Positions 15,050-23,607 of a stretch of 64,000 bases of DNA are shown piece by piece. The notes beneath the pieces are model-generated. The model searched no databases. It worked only from the letters and a program-made list of their open reading frames with translations, and was not told the origin of the DNA. Position numbers and translations under genes: made by a program. This stretch comes from Thermodesulfovibrionales bacterium (GTDB taxonomy: Bacteria; Nitrospirota; Thermodesulfovibrionia; Thermodesulfovibrionales; Dissulfurispiraceae): the NCBI GenBank assembly GCA_020062545.1, contig JAGUWD010000007.1, positions 297,869 through 361,868 of the forward strand. Reading direction: 5' to 3'. Every line of letters starts with the position of its first letter. The first letter of the stretch is position 1.

Positions 15050-17100
15050 AAACCAATATATTTGCAAAACCAGGAATGTCGCCGAAAGAAATTGTCATGG
15101 CTGTTAGAGGTCTTAAGGGGGTTTGTTTTACTTCTGTAGGCATGAGGGATGCGGGGCAGTCCGATTTTAAGAACCGTCACCGCATATATGACCTGAAAAC
15201 ACTTTCCCATTACTATAACAACATGGGGTTGTTCAGCGCTGAGTGCCACGGTGGAGCAAGGTGGCATGTGGGCATAATGAATAGAAGGGAAAGCCCCTTT
15301 GAGGAGATAAATATCCTCAGGGAGCTTATGCCAGACGTCTTGCTGCAGACGCTTATAAGGGAGACCAACCTCTGGGGGTACAGGCCATATCCTAAAAATG
15401 TTATAGAGTATGTTGTATCAAAGGTTGATATAGATGTCTGGAGATGTTTCTCCTTTCTTAACGATGTGAGGAATATGCGTGCAGTTGCAGAGGTTGTGAT
15501 GAAAAGGGGAAGGCTCTTTGAGCCCACCATATCTTTTACTGTAGCGGATTGGGCAACAAACGACTATTATTTGAGCGTGGTGCGTGATATTGTCGACCTC
15601 TGCGGCGGCGTTGACGAGATAGTCCTTTGCATTAAGGATATGGCAGGCGTTGGCGATGTCAACAGGATCGGCAATCTCGTGGATGCGATAAAACAGGCAT
15701 ATCCGGAACTTGTCATCAATTATCACAGGCACATAACAGACGGGCTTGCTGTTCCTGCATTTTTATCCGCTGCAAAGGCAGGCGCAAAGATATTCGATGT
15801 ACAGGAGGATTCTTTAGTCCGATTCTACGGGCATTCTCCAATATTAGGCATTCACGCAATCTTTGCTGAATCCGGCATTCCGGTGCATCTTAACAGGGCA
15901 GAGGCAGAGACTGCTGTTCAGAGGGTCAGGGACTGGATAGGACATTATGAGTGGGCAGAATCTCCTTTTAAAGGACTCGACCACACAGTAACGCTTCACA
16001 AAATGCCAGGTGGTGCATTTCCCAGCTCATTTGAGCAGGCTCAGAAAGCGGAATTCCTCCATCTCATGCCAGCAATATTGAAGATGATGTCCCTCTATAA
16101 CAGGATTGTGAAGTATTTTGATGTCACTCCCGGCTCACAGATTACATGGGTTACAAGCAGTGGAATAATAAACAGGTATGCAAAGGAGCGCGGAGATGCA
16201 GGGGTCAGGCATATAATCGAACTAATGACAAAATTTGTTGAAGAAAAGGCACAGGACTTTAATGCCATGGAAAAGGAAGAGCAGGAGGAACTGCTTACGC
16301 TTTTCAGAAATGCGCCTGGAGATTTCAAAAACCTGCTCCTCGGAAATTACGGGAAGCTACCTGTAGGATGGCCTGCGGAATGGGTATACAAAAGTACATT
16401 CGGCGATGAATGGAAGGAAAAGATTAAAGAGCGGAAAGAGCTTTCCCCACTCGATGCGGTGCCTGAAGATGATCTCGAAAAGATCAGAAGGGAGTTGTCA
16501 GACAGCCTCGGCAGGGAGGCATCGGAGGAAGAGTTTATCCTGTACCTTATGCACCCGAAGGATGCACTTGAATTTATCGAATTTAAGGAAAAATATGGCG
16601 AAGCCCCTCTTGTGCTTCCGACCAATGTCTGGAGAGAAGGCCTTAAAAGACCCGGCGACAGAGTGGATTTCGAACTCTGGGGCAAGCCTTACACAATAGA
16701 GCTTGTATCCATAGGCGCTGAGCACGAAGGAATAGTCCACGTTGTGATGAGGGTCAATAACAAGACAAGGGTTTATAAGGTAGAGACGCCGAGGGCAAAG
16801 AAGGTTGAAATAAGGATGGCAAAAGGGCCAAACGAGATAGGCGCACCTATAAACGGTAACATCTGGAGGATCGGTAATCCTGAAAGAGGCGCACTCAGGG
16901 TCGGCGATATTGTCCACAAAGGAGAGGAGATTGCAAACCTTGAGGCAATGAAGATGGAGAATGCTATTATAGCACCGTTTGACGGACAGATTGCTGAGGT
17001 GTGCGTCAAGCTTAACGATACCGTGCAGGAAGGGCAGCTCCTCTTTGTCCTCGAGAAAGCGCAGGTCAAGGAACAGGAACCGATAGGAAGGATTGATTAG
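15046..17100 (+). CDS. pycB: Carboxyltransferase/biotin carrier subunit (PycB/OadA-like, possibly 2-oxoglutarate carboxylase)
   Basis: About 684 residues. An HMGL-like carboxyltransferase domain (RDAGQSDF near 34, ECHGGARW near 65, WGYRPYPKNV, then CIKDMAGVG and NYHRHITDGLAVPA) is followed by a PYC/OADA conserved region. A C-terminal biotinyl domain carries EAMKMEN, with the biotin lysine near 636. It transfers CO2 from biotin to an oxoacid in the cytoplasm. The active-site text departs from ordinary pyruvate carboxylase (RETNLWGY where RGQNLVGY is usual), so 2-oxoglutarate or another acceptor is possible. The start is uncertain: ATG 15004 overlaps pycA, while 15046 lies just after a heptamer array; the conserved protein begins about there. 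The carbonic anhydrase downstream could supply bicarbonate. Confidence 0.82.
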   Translation: MKTNIFAKPGMSPKEIVMAVRGLKGVCFTSVGMRDAGQSDFKNRHRIYDLKTLSHYYNNMGLFSAECHGGARWHVGIMNRRESPFEEINILRELMPDVLLQTLIRETNLWGYRPYPKNVIEYVVSKVDIDVWRCFSFLNDVRNMRAVAEVVMKRGRLFEPTISFTVADWATNDYYLSVVRDIVDLCGGVDEIVLCIKDMAGVGDVNRIGNLVDAIKQAYPELVINYHRHITDGLAVPAFLSAAKAGAKIFDVQEDSLVRFYGHSPILGIHAIFAESGIPVHLNRAEAETAVQRVRDWIGHYEWAESPFKGLDHTVTLHKMPGGAFPSSFEQAQKAEFLHLMPAILKMMSLYNRIVKYFDVTPGSQITWVTSSGIINRYAKERGDAGVRHIIELMTKFVEEKAQDFNAMEKEEQEELLTLFRNAPGDFKNLLLGNYGKLPVGWPAEWVYKSTFGDEWKEKIKERKELSPLDAVPEDDLEKIRRELSDSLGREASEEEFILYLMHPKDALEFIEFKEKYGEAPLVLPTNVWREGLKRPGDRVDFELWGKPYTIELVSIGAEHEGIVHVVMRVNNKTRVYKVETPRAKKVEIRMAKGPNEIGAPINGNIWRIGNPERGALRVGDIVHKGEEIANLEAMKMENAIIAPFDGQIAEVCVKLNDTVQEGQLLFVLEKAQVKEQEPIGRID

Positions 17101-17114
17101 TTCGAATAAAGGCA

Positions 17115-17143
17115 TTGACATAAATTTTCTATTTCGGTTAGTC
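17115..17143 (+). promoter_or_regulatory. Promoter for the carbonic anhydrase riboswitch transcript
   Basis: TTGACA at 17115-17120 has a TTAGTC hexamer 17 bases further on, a weak -10. The layout repeats that of the promoter at 10843: promoter, then aptamer, then terminator. Confidence 0.55.
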
Positions 17144-17154
17144 TATTTTTGGAA

Positions 17155-17247
17155 GTAAAGGGGAGTAGCTGAATCAGCGGCTATCGTCAACACGGCAACA
17201 AAGCCCGGTACCGCGGTTAGAATAATTCTAATGAGCAAGACCTTTAC
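17155..17247 (+). ncRNA. yybP-ykoY (Mn2+-sensing) riboswitch aptamer upstream of carbonic anhydrase
   Basis: It shows GTAAAGGGGAGTAGCTGAA, CTATCGTCAACACG, GCCCGGTACCGCGGTTAG and GCAAGACCTTTAC, block for block like the htpX leader. The P1 closing strand again overlaps the left arm of a terminator (17239), so ligand binding should favour read-through. The downstream gene is a zinc-dependent beta-carbonic anhydrase, not a known target of this class. A P-type ATPase, which is a common target, lies three genes further on, past a terminator. Confidence 0.85.
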
Positions 17248-17280
17248 CACGATAGCATATTTCGTGGTAAAGGTCTTTTT
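17239..17280 (+). terminator. Riboswitch-controlled intrinsic terminator
   Basis: GACCTTTACCACGA (17239-17252) pairs perfectly with TCGTGGTAAAGGTC (17262-17275) around a 9-base loop, followed by TTTTT. It is more compact than the htpX terminator but uses the same first ten arm bases. Confidence 0.88.
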
Positions 17281-17296
17281 TATTGGAGAAGAATAT

Positions 17297-17935
17297 ATGG
17301 AAAAACTTTATAAGGGCATTCACAAATTTCAGGAGTCGTATTTCAAGAAAGAAGAGAATTTTTTCAAGAGGATTTCCAAAGGTCAGACGCCTGACGTACT
17401 TTTTATAACCTGTTCTGATTCGAGGGTTGATCCAAATCTTGTCACACAGAGCAAACCCGGTGAACTTTTTATCGTAAGGAATGTCGGCAACATCATTCCC
17501 CCTTACGATGCGATAAAGGACAAAAACAGTGTTGCAGCAGCAATTGAGTTTGCGGTTCTCGCTCTAAAGGTAAAAGATATTATTGTCTGTGGACACTCAA
17601 ATTGCGGCGCAATGCAGGCCATTTTCAAGGACGAGAAAGAATTTGACAATATGCCACATCTCAGGGATTGGCTGAGGTTAGCGTTGCCTGTGAAGAAAAT
17701 GATAGAAAAATATTGTCCCAACGCTCATGGCGAATCCCGACAGAGGATTGCGGAGGAAGAAAATATCCTTGCACAATTGCAGAATATTCAGACCTATCCT
17801 TTTGTGGTACAGGCATTGAAGAAAGGGAAAATCTATCTCCATGGCTGGTATTATAATATCGAAACAGGCAGGATATGCGCTTATAATCCAAAGAAAGATA
17901 TGTTCGAGGAGATCGTGTATGGAAAAAATTCTTGA
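17297..17935 (+). CDS. Beta-class carbonic anhydrase
   Basis: 212 residues, a cytoplasmic zinc enzyme interconverting CO2 and bicarbonate. Zinc ligands and the catalytic dyad are visible: C39 with D41 and R43 in TCSDSRVDP, and H100 and C103 in CGHSNCGAM. The C-terminal LKKGKIYLHGWYYNIETG is typical of the plant-type clade. A longer in-frame reading from 17231 would start inside the terminator hairpin, so ATG 17297 after TTGGAGAAG is used. It lies just downstream of the biotin-dependent carboxylase, which consumes bicarbonate. Expression is under a Mn2+ riboswitch. Its 3' end overlaps the next gene by 17 bases. Confidence 0.92.
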   Translation: MEKLYKGIHKFQESYFKKEENFFKRISKGQTPDVLFITCSDSRVDPNLVTQSKPGELFIVRNVGNIIPPYDAIKDKNSVAAAIEFAVLALKVKDIIVCGHSNCGAMQAIFKDEKEFDNMPHLRDWLRLALPVKKMIEKYCPNAHGESRQRIAEEENILAQLQNIQTYPFVVQALKKGKIYLHGWYYNIETGRICAYNPKKDMFEEIVYGKNS

Positions 17936-18371
17936 AAAAAGCAAAAACCTAATTTTAATTGCTGTCGTCTCCTCATTGGTAGCATCTGTAGCAGCATTTT
18001 TATGGGGAGCGGTAAAGACAGTTGCAGTAATAGCGGAAATAATCACAAGCTATGGCAAGGATCCTCGCGCTGCAATATCCCTAATAGGACTTATGGACAC
18101 ATTTCTTATTGCCACTGCCCTTCTAATTTTTGCAGTTGGCATGTATGAACTTTTCATCAAGGACATCTCCCTTCCTGAGTGGCTTATAATACGAAACCTC
18201 CATGACCTCAAAGTAAAGCTCAGCAGCGTCATTATCCTCGTAATGGCTGTTATATTTCTCGAACATCTTGTTGAATGGAAAGACCCTCAGGGAACCCTCT
18301 TTTATGGTATAGCGGTTGCTGTCGTTTCAGCATCCCTTATAGCATTCAGCTATTTTGGAGGGAATGATTGA
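17919..18371 (+). CDS. YqhA-family membrane protein
   Basis: 150 residues with four predicted membrane helices (about 10-32, 50-75, 103-122, 128-146). FIKDISLPEWLIIRNLHDLKVKL between helices 2 and 3 is the conserved loop of the YqhA/UPF0114 family, which has no proven function. The start inside the carbonic anhydrase gene (17919) follows GAGGAG and gives translational coupling. Pairing with a carbonic anhydrase might suggest a role in bicarbonate or ion movement; this is speculation. Confidence 0.8.
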   Translation: MEKILEKSKNLILIAVVSSLVASVAAFLWGAVKTVAVIAEIITSYGKDPRAAISLIGLMDTFLIATALLIFAVGMYELFIKDISLPEWLIIRNLHDLKVKLSSVIILVMAVIFLEHLVEWKDPQGTLFYGIAVAVVSASLIAFSYFGGND

Positions 18372-18379
18372 AAAAATAA

Positions 18380-18511
18380 GAAATTGTAATACCGGTTGGA
18401 TTGGGAATCCTTGCTACAGAATTTGTCTGGGCGAGGAGTTTGTTAAATAAGGTAAAAACTAAGTTGCAAAAAGCAAAAGGAGGGAATGTCTATGGTAAGA
18501 AAACCAAGTGA
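18380..18511 (+). pseudogene. Truncated PGPGW-family membrane protein remnant
   Basis: An open frame without a start codon reads IVIPVGLGILATEFVWARSL then LNKVKTKLQKA. This is the C-terminal half of the PGPGW-type small membrane proteins (GLAILATEFEWARR pattern). A TAA stop sits directly upstream in frame (18377), and the N-terminal PGPGW part is missing. It occupies the gap between the YqhA gene and the zinc-ribbon gene and runs into the latter in another frame. Confidence 0.6.
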
Positions 18512-18797
18512 ACTGGAAGAGGAGTACATGGCAAGGATGGAGTATGAAAAAAGAAAGAAGCTCGAAGAGGAAAAACACAAGAAGCTTGCTGAAGATGAAA
18601 AGAAAAAGTTGAAGGACCTCCATCATATGAGATGCCCTAAATGCGGTATGGAGTTAATAGAAATTGATTACAAGGGCATCAAGGTTGACAAATGCTCCGA
18701 GTGCGAGGGCATATGGCTTGATGCCGGAGAGCTTGAGGCTGTGTCAAGGCTTGAGAAATCAGGGTTGGATAAGTTGTTTGGCGTATTTAAGAAATGA
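18492..18797 (+). CDS. Small protein with TFIIB-type zinc ribbon
   Basis: About 101 residues. A charged helical N-terminal half (LEEEYMARMEYEKRKKLEEE onward) is probably a coiled coil. The C-terminal ribbon has CPKCGMELIEIDYKG, then CSECEGIWLDAGEL (PF13453-type). Such proteins are common and uncharacterised. ATG 18492 is preferred to 18486 because GGAGGG at 18479-18484 would be too close to the first. A terminator follows. Confidence 0.8.
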   Translation: MVRKPSELEEEYMARMEYEKRKKLEEEKHKKLAEDEKKKLKDLHHMRCPKCGMELIEIDYKGIKVDKCSECEGIWLDAGELEAVSRLEKSGLDKLFGVFKK

Positions 18798-18814
18798 TAA
18801 GACTGTATAAGCAT

Positions 18815-18844
18815 GCAGGGGTATGTTGCATGCCCCTGCGTTTT
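18815..18844 (+). terminator. Intrinsic terminator after the zinc-ribbon gene
   Basis: GCAGGGG (18815-18821) pairs with CCCCTGC (18833-18839) around an 11-base loop, followed by GTTTT. It separates the carbonic anhydrase operon from the P-type ATPase, although the ATPase has no obvious promoter of its own. Confidence 0.7.
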
Positions 18845-18875
18845 AAGCTATTACAATTCACAAAAAGGGGTATTA

Positions 18876-21542
18876 ATGCACTGGCACCAAAAGGAGATAA
18901 ATGAAGTTGTTGAAGGTTTAAGTTCATCCCTTCAGGGGATAACGTCTGCTGAAGCACAGAAACGGCTTAATGAATATGGCCCAAATGAATTAAAGGAGAA
19001 AAAGAAGAAGACTCCTTTCATGATGTTCCTTGATCAGTTCAAGGACTTCATGATTCTCGTTCTAATAGCTGCTGCTGTCATTTCAGGCTTTATTGGTGAG
19101 CTTTCAGACACTATTGCCATAATCGTTATTGTTGCTCTTAACGCCGTTATAGGCTTTGTTCAGGAATACAGGGCAGAGAAGGCTATGGCAGCGCTTAAGA
19201 AGATGGCTGCACCAACTGCCACTGTCATAAGGGATGGAATGCCTGCGAATATCCCTGCATCACAGCTTGTTCCAGGCGATATTGTAATTCTTGAGGCTGG
19301 AAAGATTGTGCCTGCTGATATGAGGCTTACGGAGGCTGCGCAACTAAAGATCGAAGAAGCGGCATTAACAGGGGAATCTATTCCTGTGGAGAAGCATGTA
19401 AAGCCATTGCATGACGAGCATCTGCCGATAGGGGACAGGAAAAACATGGCGTATAAGGGGACATTTGCAACCTATGGTCGTGGTGTGGGGGTTGTTACAG
19501 ATACTGGCATGAATACAGAGCTTGGTAAGATTGCCTCAATGCTTCAAGAAGAAGAGGAGGTAAAAACACCCCTACAGAAGCGTCTTGCTAAGTTTGGTCA
19601 GAAACTTGCTATTGCTGTACTTGCTATATGTGCTATTGTTTTTGGTATCGGAATTATGAGGGGGGAAGCGCCATTATTGATGCTTCTTACAGCTATCTCC
19701 CTCGCTGTTGCAGCAATACCTGAAGCCCTTCCTGCTGTAATAACCATCTCCCTCGCCCTTGGTGCAAAAAAGATGGTGAAGCAGAACGCCCTTATAAGAA
19801 AACTCCCGGCTGTTGAAACCCTCGGTTCTGTCACATATATATGCTCTGATAAGACAGGAACACTTACGTTGAATAAGATGACGGTGGAGGAGATATGGAT
19901 GGATGGGAAGGTATCAGGGGTTAGGGATTGGGGATTAGGTATTGGTAAAAAAGGCCAACCCCAAGCCCCCAGCCCATATTCCCTGCTGTTTTCTGCCCTT
20001 GCCTTAAGCAACGATGCACAAATGGATGCTGAAGGCAATGTAATCGGTGATCCGACCGAGATTGCTTTATATAACATAGCAAAAGAAAACGGGTTTGATA
20101 AAAAGAGACTTGAAGAGCAATTCCCGAGGGTTGCAGAGTTACCTTTTGATTCTGACAGGAAATGCATGACAACGTTTCATAGAGCAGCAGAGCAGCAAAG
20201 CAGCAGGGCAGCAGTGATAGCTAATTATGTGTCTTTCACAAAAGGTGCAATTGAGGTATTGATTGAGAAGGCTGATAATGTTATGACCTCTGATGGTTTG
20301 AAGTCTGTGGATAAAAATGAAATCCTCAAGACAAGCGAGAAAATGGCAGCAGACGGACTTAGGGTCCTGGGTATTGCCATGAGGGAGTGGGATACCCTGC
20401 CTGATAATATGTCGCCGGATAATGTGGAGACAGGGCTTACAATTTTGGGCCTCGTGGGCATGATGGACCCCCCGAGGGAAGAGGCAAAGGAGGCTGTAAG
20501 ATTATGTAGGACAGCAGGTATAAAGCCTGTAATGATAACAGGCGATCATCCGCTTACTGCAAAGGCAATAGCAAAGAGGCTTGAGATTATTGAGGATGAT
20601 GCAAAGACAATAATTACTGGCAGGGAACTCGATAAGTTATCCCTTGAGGAATTTGAAGAAAGGGTTGAGCACATAAGGGTTTATGCGAGGGTTGCCCCTG
20701 AGCAGAAATTAAAGATAGTGAAGGCGCTTCAGGATAAAGGACAGTTTGTCGCTATGACAGGAGACGGCGTCAATGATGCCCCTGCATTAAAGAGGGCGGA
20801 TATTGGGATAGCAATGGGAATTACAGGAACGGATGTCTCAAAAGAGGCTGCCCATATGATACTCATCGACGACAACTTTGCAACCATTGTAAATGCTGTA
20901 AGAGAAGGAAGAAAGATCTTCGACAATATAAGGAAATTCATAAAATACCTTCTTACGACAAACTCGGGCGAGATATGGACATTATTCCTTGCACCACTTG
21001 TTGGTCTGCCGATACCGCTTTTGCCGATTCATATACTCTGGATAAACCTTGTGACAGACGGGCTTCCTGCCCTTGCACTTTCTGTTGAGCCTGCAGAGGG
21101 TGATGTGATGAGCAGACCCCCAAGACATCCGAAAGAAAGCATATTTGCTCACGGATTGGGATCTCATGCCATATGGGTCGGACTTCTAATGGCCTGCATC
21201 GTGCTTTTTGTCCAGGCATGGTCTATAAAGACAGGACATGCACACTGGCAGACAATGGTGTTCGCAGTTCTCTGCCTGACACAGCTTGGACATGTGCTTG
21301 CAATAAGGTCTGAGAGGGAATCCTTATTTAAGATAGGATTATTTTCAAACAAGCCGCTTTTGGCAGCGGTTATATTGAGCTTTGTCTTCCAGATGGCGAC
21401 TATATACGTGCCGTTCTTAAATCCCATATTCAAGACAGAGCCCTTAACTTTGAATGAACTGGTATTTACACTTGCCCTGTCGTCTGTGGTATTCTTTGCG
21501 GTGGAGATAGAGAAGTTGATAAGGAGGAGAAGAAATGTCTGA
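18876..21542 (+). CDS. Calcium-transporting P-type ATPase (P2A)
   Basis: About 888 residues. Domains: N-terminal cation ATPase domain, actuator with TGES (near 166), transmembrane helix 4 with [10 protein letters not shown], phosphorylation site DKTGTLT (D325), nucleotide domain, hinge [17 protein letters not shown], and C-terminal membrane helices. It pumps Ca2+ (possibly Mn2+) out of the cytoplasm. GGGG at 18867-18870 precedes ATG 18876; a longer in-frame start is inside the terminator. Two simple-repeat inserts interrupt the nucleotide domain in frame: [20 protein letters not shown] near 350, and [11 protein letters not shown] near 437. The reading frame is intact. It overlaps purC by 8 bases. 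Confidence 0.9.
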   Translation: MHWHQKEINEVVEGLSSSLQGITSAEAQKRLNEYGPNELKEKKKKTPFMMFLDQFKDFMILVLIAAAVISGFIGELSDTIAIIVIVALNAVIGFVQEYRAEKAMAALKKMAAPTATVIRDGMPANIPASQLVPGDIVILEAGKIVPADMRLTEAAQLKIEEAALTGESIPVEKHVKPLHDEHLPIGDRKNMAYKGTFATYGRGVGVVTDTGMNTELGKIASMLQEEEEVKTPLQKRLAKFGQKLAIAVLAICAIVFGIGIMRGEAPLLMLLTAISLAVAAIPEALPAVITISLALGAKKMVKQNALIRKLPAVETLGSVTYICSDKTGTLTLNKMTVEEIWMDGKVSGVRDWGLGIGKKGQPQAPSPYSLLFSALALSNDAQMDAEGNVIGDPTEIALYNIAKENGFDKKRLEEQFPRVAELPFDSDRKCMTTFHRAAEQQSSRAAVIANYVSFTKGAIEVLIEKADNVMTSDGLKSVDKNEILKTSEKMAADGLRVLGIAMREWDTLPDNMSPDNVETGLTILGLVGMMDPPREEAKEAVRLCRTAGIKPVMITGDHPLTAKAIAKRLEIIEDDAKTIITGRELDKLSLEEFEERVEHIRVYARVAPEQKLKIVKALQDKGQFVAMTGDGVNDAPALKRADIGIAMGITGTDVSKEAAHMILIDDNFATIVNAVREGRKIFDNIRKFIKYLLTTNSGEIWTLFLAPLVGLPIPLLPIHILWINLVTDGLPALALSVEPAEGDVMSRPPRHPKESIFAHGLGSHAIWVGLLMACIVLFVQAWSIKTGHAHWQTMVFAVLCLTQLGHVLAIRSERESLFKIGLFSNKPLLAAVILSFVFQMATIYVPFLNPIFKTEPLTLNELVFTLALSSVVFFAVEIEKLIRRRRNV
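19917..19982 (+). repeat. In-frame heptamer array inside the P-type ATPase
   Basis: Four words GGGGTTA, GGGATTG, GGGATTA, GGTATTG, then after 10 bases the opposite-strand style words CCAACCC, CAAGCCC, CCAGCCC, ATATTCC. The halves can fold back on each other. Family members lack this segment by my reading; it falls between the phosphorylation site and the nucleotide-binding core. Confidence 0.75.
20183..20214 (+). repeat. In-frame octamer array inside the P-type ATPase
   Basis: Four words of eight bases: AGCAGCAG, AGCAGCAA, AGCAGCAG, GGCAGCAG, encoding a Q/S/A-rich stretch in the nucleotide domain just before VSFTKGA. Confidence 0.75.
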
Positions 21543-22413
21543 TATTGTAATGGAGACAAATTTTAGCGATATTAAATTGCTAAGACGCGGAAAAGTAAGG
21601 GATGTTTATGAACTTGAAGATTATCTTTTGATTGTTGCCACAGACAGGGTCTCTGCATTCGATGTTGTGCTGCCTAACGGCATTCCTGATAAGGGTAAAA
21701 TTTTAACGCAAATATCTATTTACTGGTTCAATCAGATGAAGGATATAATTGATAACCACATTGTTGCAACTGATGTAAAAGACTACCCTCAAGTAATTCA
21801 TAAATATAGGGACATGCTTGAAGGCAGGAGTATGCTCGTGAAAAAGGCAAAGCCGATGCCTGTTGAGTGTATTGTGAGAGGCTATCTTTCCGGCTCGGGG
21901 TGGAAAGAGTATAGAGAGAAAGGGACTGTATGCGGGATTAAACTGCCTGAAGGTCTTGTTGAATCTTCAAGGCTTGATGAGCCTATATTTACGCCGAGCA
22001 CAAAGGCAGAGGAAGGACATGATATAAATATAAGTTTTGATGAAATGAAAAAGATTGTGGGAAACGAGCTTGGAGAAAAACTGAAGGATGCGAGCCTTAA
22101 GGTTTACAAGAAAGGTAGGGAGATGGCAGAGAAAAAAGGTATCATTATTGCCGATACTAAAATGGAATTCGGAATATATGAAAATAAATTGATTTTGATC
22201 GATGAGCTGCTTACGCCCGATTCATCGAGATTCTGGTCGATAAAGGATTATCAACCCGGAAAGGGACAGGACAGCTTTGACAAGCAGATTGTAAGGGATT
22301 ATCTCCTCACACTGGACTGGAACCAGACTTATCCCGGTCCAAAACTCCCTGACGACATTGTGCAGAAAACAGCAGCAAGATACAGGGAGATACTGGAGAT
22401 ACTGACGAAATAG
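21535..22413 (+). CDS. purC: Phosphoribosylaminoimidazole-succinocarboxamide synthase
   Basis: 292 residues. SAICAR synthetase of purine synthesis joins CAIR and aspartate using ATP. Motifs: [10 protein letters not shown] (about 15-24), [28 protein letters not shown] (about 108-126), [12 protein letters not shown] (about 149-160) and [12 protein letters not shown] (near 222). It is the longer eukaryote/actinobacteria-style form rather than the 240-residue enterobacterial form. The start overlaps the ATPase stop, and GGAGGAGA upstream provides the ribosome site. mazG follows after one base, so both are read as one unit with the ATPase. Confidence 0.93.
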   Translation: MSDIVMETNFSDIKLLRRGKVRDVYELEDYLLIVATDRVSAFDVVLPNGIPDKGKILTQISIYWFNQMKDIIDNHIVATDVKDYPQVIHKYRDMLEGRSMLVKKAKPMPVECIVRGYLSGSGWKEYREKGTVCGIKLPEGLVESSRLDEPIFTPSTKAEEGHDINISFDEMKKIVGNELGEKLKDASLKVYKKGREMAEKKGIIIADTKMEFGIYENKLILIDELLTPDSSRFWSIKDYQPGKGQDSFDKQIVRDYLLTLDWNQTYPGPKLPDDIVQKTAARYREILEILTK

Positions 22414-22414
22414 G

Positions 22415-23179
22415 ATGAATAATTTCCAAAAACTACTCGACATAATGTCAGCCCTCCGCTCTGAGAACGGATGTCCGTGGGATAAGGAGCAGACAAGGGA
22501 ATCGCTAAAGCCTTTTTTGATAGAAGAGACTTACGAAGTCCTTGAGGCTCTCGATGAAGATGACCCAGAAAAGATAAAGGAAGAGCTTGGAGACCTCTTA
22601 TTTCAGATTGTTTTTCACTGCCAGATGGCAAAGGAGAGGGGCGAGTTTGATATAGATGATGTGATTAAAAAAATCAGCGATAAGATGATAGCGAGACATC
22701 CACATGTATTTGGCGAGGAAAAATTCGAGACCTCCGAAGAGGTGGTGAAGCAGTGGGAAGAAAGGAAAAGGGAGGAAGGAAAGCTCATGGAATCAATACT
22801 CGAAGGCATCCCCAAAGAGCTTCCTTCTCTTCTCAGGGCGCAGAGGCTTCAGGCAAGGGCAGCAAGAGTAGGATTTGACTGGAAGCGCGTGGAAGATGTG
22901 ATGGAAAAGCTGGATGAAGAATTGAAAGAGTTCGGAGCAGCTTTGAAAAGCAAGAGCCAGAAAGAGATAGAGGATGAGCTCGGAGACGTGTTCTTTGTCC
23001 TTGTGAATGTTTCGAGGTTTGTCGGGGTTAATCCCGAAGATGCCTTGAGAAAGACAATCAGCAAATTCATTTCACGCTTCCGTTATATCGAAATGAAAGC
23101 AGCGGATGCCGGCAAAAGGCTGTCGGACATGACCCTGGAAGAAATGGATGCATTGTGGGACGAGGCAAAAAAACAGTAA
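22415..23179 (+). CDS. mazG: Nucleoside triphosphate pyrophosphohydrolase MazG
   Basis: 254 residues with two MazG units. The first has CPWDKEQTRESLKPFLIEE and the metal-binding EELGDLLFQIVFH (about 49-61). The second contains EIEDELGDVFFVLVNVSRF (about 187-205). MazG hydrolyses (d)NTPs to NMP and PPi, cleaning aberrant nucleotides and modulating the stringent response. The start lies one base after the purC stop. Confidence 0.92.
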   Translation: MNNFQKLLDIMSALRSENGCPWDKEQTRESLKPFLIEETYEVLEALDEDDPEKIKEELGDLLFQIVFHCQMAKERGEFDIDDVIKKISDKMIARHPHVFGEEKFETSEEVVKQWEERKREEGKLMESILEGIPKELPSLLRAQRLQARAARVGFDWKRVEDVMEKLDEELKEFGAALKSKSQKEIEDELGDVFFVLVNVSRFVGVNPEDALRKTISKFISRFRYIEMKAADAGKRLSDMTLEEMDALWDEAKKQ

Positions 23180-23187
23180 TTTCCCCT

Positions 23188-23217
23188 TTGACATTTTGAA
23201 TTGCCTCATGTTATAAA
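23188..23217 (+). promoter_or_regulatory. Strong promoter for cspA
   Basis: TTGACA at 23188-23193 and TATAAA at 23212-23217 (spacer 18, or 17 using TTATAA). It starts ten bases after the mazG stop and gives a leader of about 70 bases. Confidence 0.7.
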
Positions 23218-23253
23218 ATTGCATCCCTATGCTTTGTCGTGGGAGTCAGCAAA

Positions 23254-23272
23254 TCCTGAATTTAATTCAGGA
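23254..23272 (+). promoter_or_regulatory. Leader hairpin of cspA
   Basis: TCCTGAA-TTTAA-TTCAGGA forms a 7-bp stem with a 5-base loop, immediately followed by an A-rich tract and GGAGG. Cold-shock mRNAs often carry structured leaders; this hairpin could modulate access to the ribosome site. It lacks a T-tract, so it is not a terminator for this strand. Confidence 0.45.
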
Positions 23273-23295
23273 TAAAAAAAGGAGGTTTTAGTAGC

Positions 23296-23499
23296 ATGGC
23301 TTTTGAAGGAAAGGTAAAGTGGTTCAACGAATCCAAGGGTTTTGGCTTTATCCAGCAGGATAACGGACAGGATGTCTTTGTGCATTACTCTTCAATTGCA
23401 GGTAATGGTTTCAAGACATTAGCCGAAGGTCAGAGAGTTCAGTTCGACATCGTTGAAGGCGACCGCGGACCAAAGGCTACAAACGTAGTAAAAATCTAA
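23296..23499 (+). CDS. cspA: Cold-shock protein
   Basis: 67 residues, a single cold-shock domain. RNP1 KGFGFI and RNP2 VFVHYS are intact, and [15 protein letters not shown] is the usual beginning. It binds single-stranded RNA/DNA and melts RNA structure. GGAGG precedes the ATG by ten bases. It has its own promoter, leader hairpin and terminator, so it is monocistronic. Confidence 0.95.
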   Translation: MAFEGKVKWFNESKGFGFIQQDNGQDVFVHYSSIAGNGFKTLAEGQRVQFDIVEGDRGPKATNVVKI

Positions 23500-23507
23500 C
23501 CAATCAT

Positions 23508-23528
23508 GGGCCCGTTATCGGGCCCTTT
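23508..23528 (+). terminator. Intrinsic terminator after cspA
   Basis: GGGCCCG-TTAT-CGGGCCC followed by TTT: a 7-bp all-GC stem beginning nine bases after the stop codon. Confidence 0.85.
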
Positions 23529-23607
23529 AAATACCTCCTCTCAAGAAATCAAATTCCATTACTCAATTCTTGTATATTCCTTACTTTTTCTTGTATCTTA
23601 ATAAAAT

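Noticed and set aside
17231..17296. Upstream ATG for carbonic anhydrase
   Set aside because: It lies in the terminator hairpin of the riboswitch; ATG 17297 has a ribosome site and matches the family start.
23181..23295. Riboswitch upstream of cspA
   Set aside because: Only a promoter and one 7-bp hairpin are visible; no match to a known aptamer class.
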